From an uncultured Catenibacterium sp. (lineage in GTDB: Bacteria; Bacillota_I; Bacilli_A; Erysipelotrichales; Coprobacillaceae): a stretch of 22,787 nucleotides of DNA. Under the pieces are notes generated by a model, which saw nothing but the letters and a program-made list of their open reading frames with translations, was not told the origin of the DNA and made no database searches. Shown here in pieces: positions 21,785 to 22,787 of this stretch. Positions within the stretch are counted from its first letter, which is position 1; each line of letters starts with the position of its first letter. Location: the NCBI RefSeq assembly GCF_900540665.1, contig NZ_UQGV01000030.1:1-22787 (forward strand), given 5' to 3'. A program made the translations under genes and the position numbers.

Positions 21785-22787
21785 AGCGCCTATTAGGAAA
21801 ACACACTGTCAAAGGGGTTTGTAGCGGGGGTTAGCCCGCTACTGCGGTATCTTCCGTAGTGTTGATTTCAATGTACTCGGCAATCTTGCGGAGCTCGTCA
21901 GCAAATTTGAATTTCACGCTGATATTGCCGTTTTCATAGACCTTGATATAGTCCACAAGTTCAACCAAGATTTCACGGTTGAGGGCTTCAATGTTCTGAT
22001 ACTTCATAAAGGCTACCAGTGCAGGATGCTCGTTGTCCACACCGTTTGCCAGTTCTGCGCGTTCAGCGTTCAGCCGGGTAAGCACCGCGGAAATATCAGA
22101 AGTCTGCCGTTCATAGTCAGCCTTCATATCCCGGTATTCCTGCTGGGTGATTTCACCGTCTTTCCAGTCCTGATAAAGAGATTGCTTGTAGCGTGTTATC
22201 TTTGTCAGTTCCCGCTCTTTTGCAGCTATCAGATCGTCCAGTCGGTAAGACTGGCTTTTTTTGATTGGAGCGGAATTGATCTGCGTGACGATTTCCGAGT
22301 AGGAAACAGCCAAATGTACCTGATGCTGTACAGCGAACAAAACAGCAGCCTCCAGCCGTTCATGCTTGATTGAGTGCATGGTGCAGGCTGTCCGGGAACG
22401 GTTCTTGTAGGTTGAGCAAGAATAATATACATTGTTGTTCTTGCCAACGCATCGGGTAATGGCCCGCCCGCAATCGGCACATTTCAGAAAGCCGCTGAAT
22501 AAATGTACCTCACGGCCTTTCGGGGAAGTACGGGTATCACGCTGTAAGAGAGCCTGTACCTTGTCGAAAGTTTCATAGTCGATAATGGCCTCATGCGTTC
22601 CAGCCACTTCCACCCATTCCTCGCGTGGAACAGCTTCAATCTGGTGTACCTTGTAGCTTTTCACCCGGCTTCGGCCTTGGGCTAAATCCCCGGTGTAGGT
22701 CGGATTGGTAAGAATGGAGTGGATCATGCGGACTCCCCACATAGGATCGTCATACCCTCTTGTCGAAACAGGCAAGCCCTTTTGTAC
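21785..22787. mobile_element. Edge of an integrated element carrying a large serine recombinase
   Basis: Around 21780-21830 the composition changes abruptly from A+T-rich to roughly half G+C, and codon use changes with it. The first gene inside is a large serine recombinase ending about 50 bases from the junction, the usual place for the integrase at an element end. The element continues beyond the right edge. I cannot place the exact attachment core because the other end is not in the window. Confidence 0.75.
21831..22787 (-). CDS. Large serine recombinase, C-terminal part (N-terminus outside window)
   Basis: The frame is open to the right edge, giving 318 residues of the C-terminal part; the catalytic resolvase domain is not in the window. 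Visible are the end of the Recombinase domain (MIHSILTNPTYTGDL, HEAIIDYETFDKVQALL), the zinc ribbon (LKCADCGRAITRC, YYSCSTYKNRSRTACTMHSI) with its four cysteines, a long coiled coil (about 175-250 of this part) and a C-terminal beta-rich segment ending in AVAG. It resembles the recombinases of Tn4451-type or ICE-type elements in Clostridia. These enzymes integrate and excise an element at a short core via a 2-base crossover. Codon use is clearly richer in G+C than all other genes here, indicating transfer. Confidence 0.93.
   Translation of the reverse strand, partial: VQKGLPVSTRGYDDPMWGVRMIHSILTNPTYTGDLAQGRSRVKSYKVHQIEAVPREEWVEVAGTHEAIIDYETFDKVQALLQRDTRTSPKGREVHLFSGFLKCADCGRAITRCVGKNNNVYYSCSTYKNRSRTACTMHSIKHERLEAAVLFAVQHQVHLAVSYSEIVTQINSAPIKKSQSYRLDDLIAAKERELTKITRYKQSLYQDWKDGEITQQEYRDMKADYERQTSDISAVLTRLNAERAELANGVDNEHPALVAFMKYQNIEALNREILVELVDYIKVYENGNISVKFKFADELRKIAEYIEINTTEDTAVAG

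Noticed and set aside
22026..22480. Open frames on both strands within the recombinase gene
   Set aside because: They overlap the coiled coil and zinc ribbon of the recombinase in other frames and lack start signals.
1..22787. CRISPR arrays, tRNA or rRNA genes
   Set aside because: No regularly spaced repeats and no cloverleaf or rRNA-like sequence were seen on either strand.

Overview
The window looks like a chromosomal segment of a low-G+C Bacillota. The gene set (RNase HIII, MutS2, NiaR, ComEB-type dCMP deaminase), A+T-rich codon use, strong GGAGG-type ribosome binding sites and consensus sigma-A promoters would suit a gut Erysipelotrichia/Coprobacillus-like bacterium. The genus-level guess is inference. 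Almost every gene is on the minus strand; only the RNase HIII gene (6965-7885) is on plus. Only the last kilobase (from about 21.8 kb) is clearly foreign: it is much richer in G+C and encodes the C-terminal part of a large serine recombinase.

Layout, left to right. 1-338: a minus-strand leader with a consensus promoter, a lysine-type riboswitch and an attenuator, serving a gene that lies mostly outside the window. 339-1954: a phosphodiesterase and a VanY-like protein with no recognisable zinc ligands. 2010-6862: cvpA-mutS2-uvrC, tightly overlapped and read from one consensus promoter. 6965-7885: rnhC, divergent from that operon. 7912-9780: lspA-rluD-comEB. 9852-10526: a hemolysin III/PAQR membrane protein. 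10603-11334: a second metallophosphoesterase. 11391-14883: nadA, a fused nadB-nadC, and the NAD repressor niaR, with tandem palindromes over the promoter. 15125-18216: an ADP-ribosylglycohydrolase fused to an SseB domain, a macrodomain protein with a C-terminal extension, and a transglutaminase-like protein. 18281-21778: a primase-helicase-PLD protein of the TOTE conflict type and a LOG-family nucleotide hydrolase. 21.78 kb to the end: edge of an integrated element.

How the genes fit together. nadA and nadBC make nicotinate mononucleotide from aspartate, and the co-transcribed NiaR probably represses them when niacin is plentiful. The next block holds proteins that act on ADP-ribose or nucleotide conjugates (DraG-like hydrolase, macrodomain, LOG) beside a conflict-type primase-helicase, next to an integration site. 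This is the most accessory-like part of the window and the best candidate for an undescribed system, but a shared function is not proven by the sequence.

A second theme is enzymes with altered active sites. The VanY-like protein lacks all its metal ligands, RNase HIII lacks the first catalytic aspartate, and the MutS2 Smr domain has lost its LDxRG motif.
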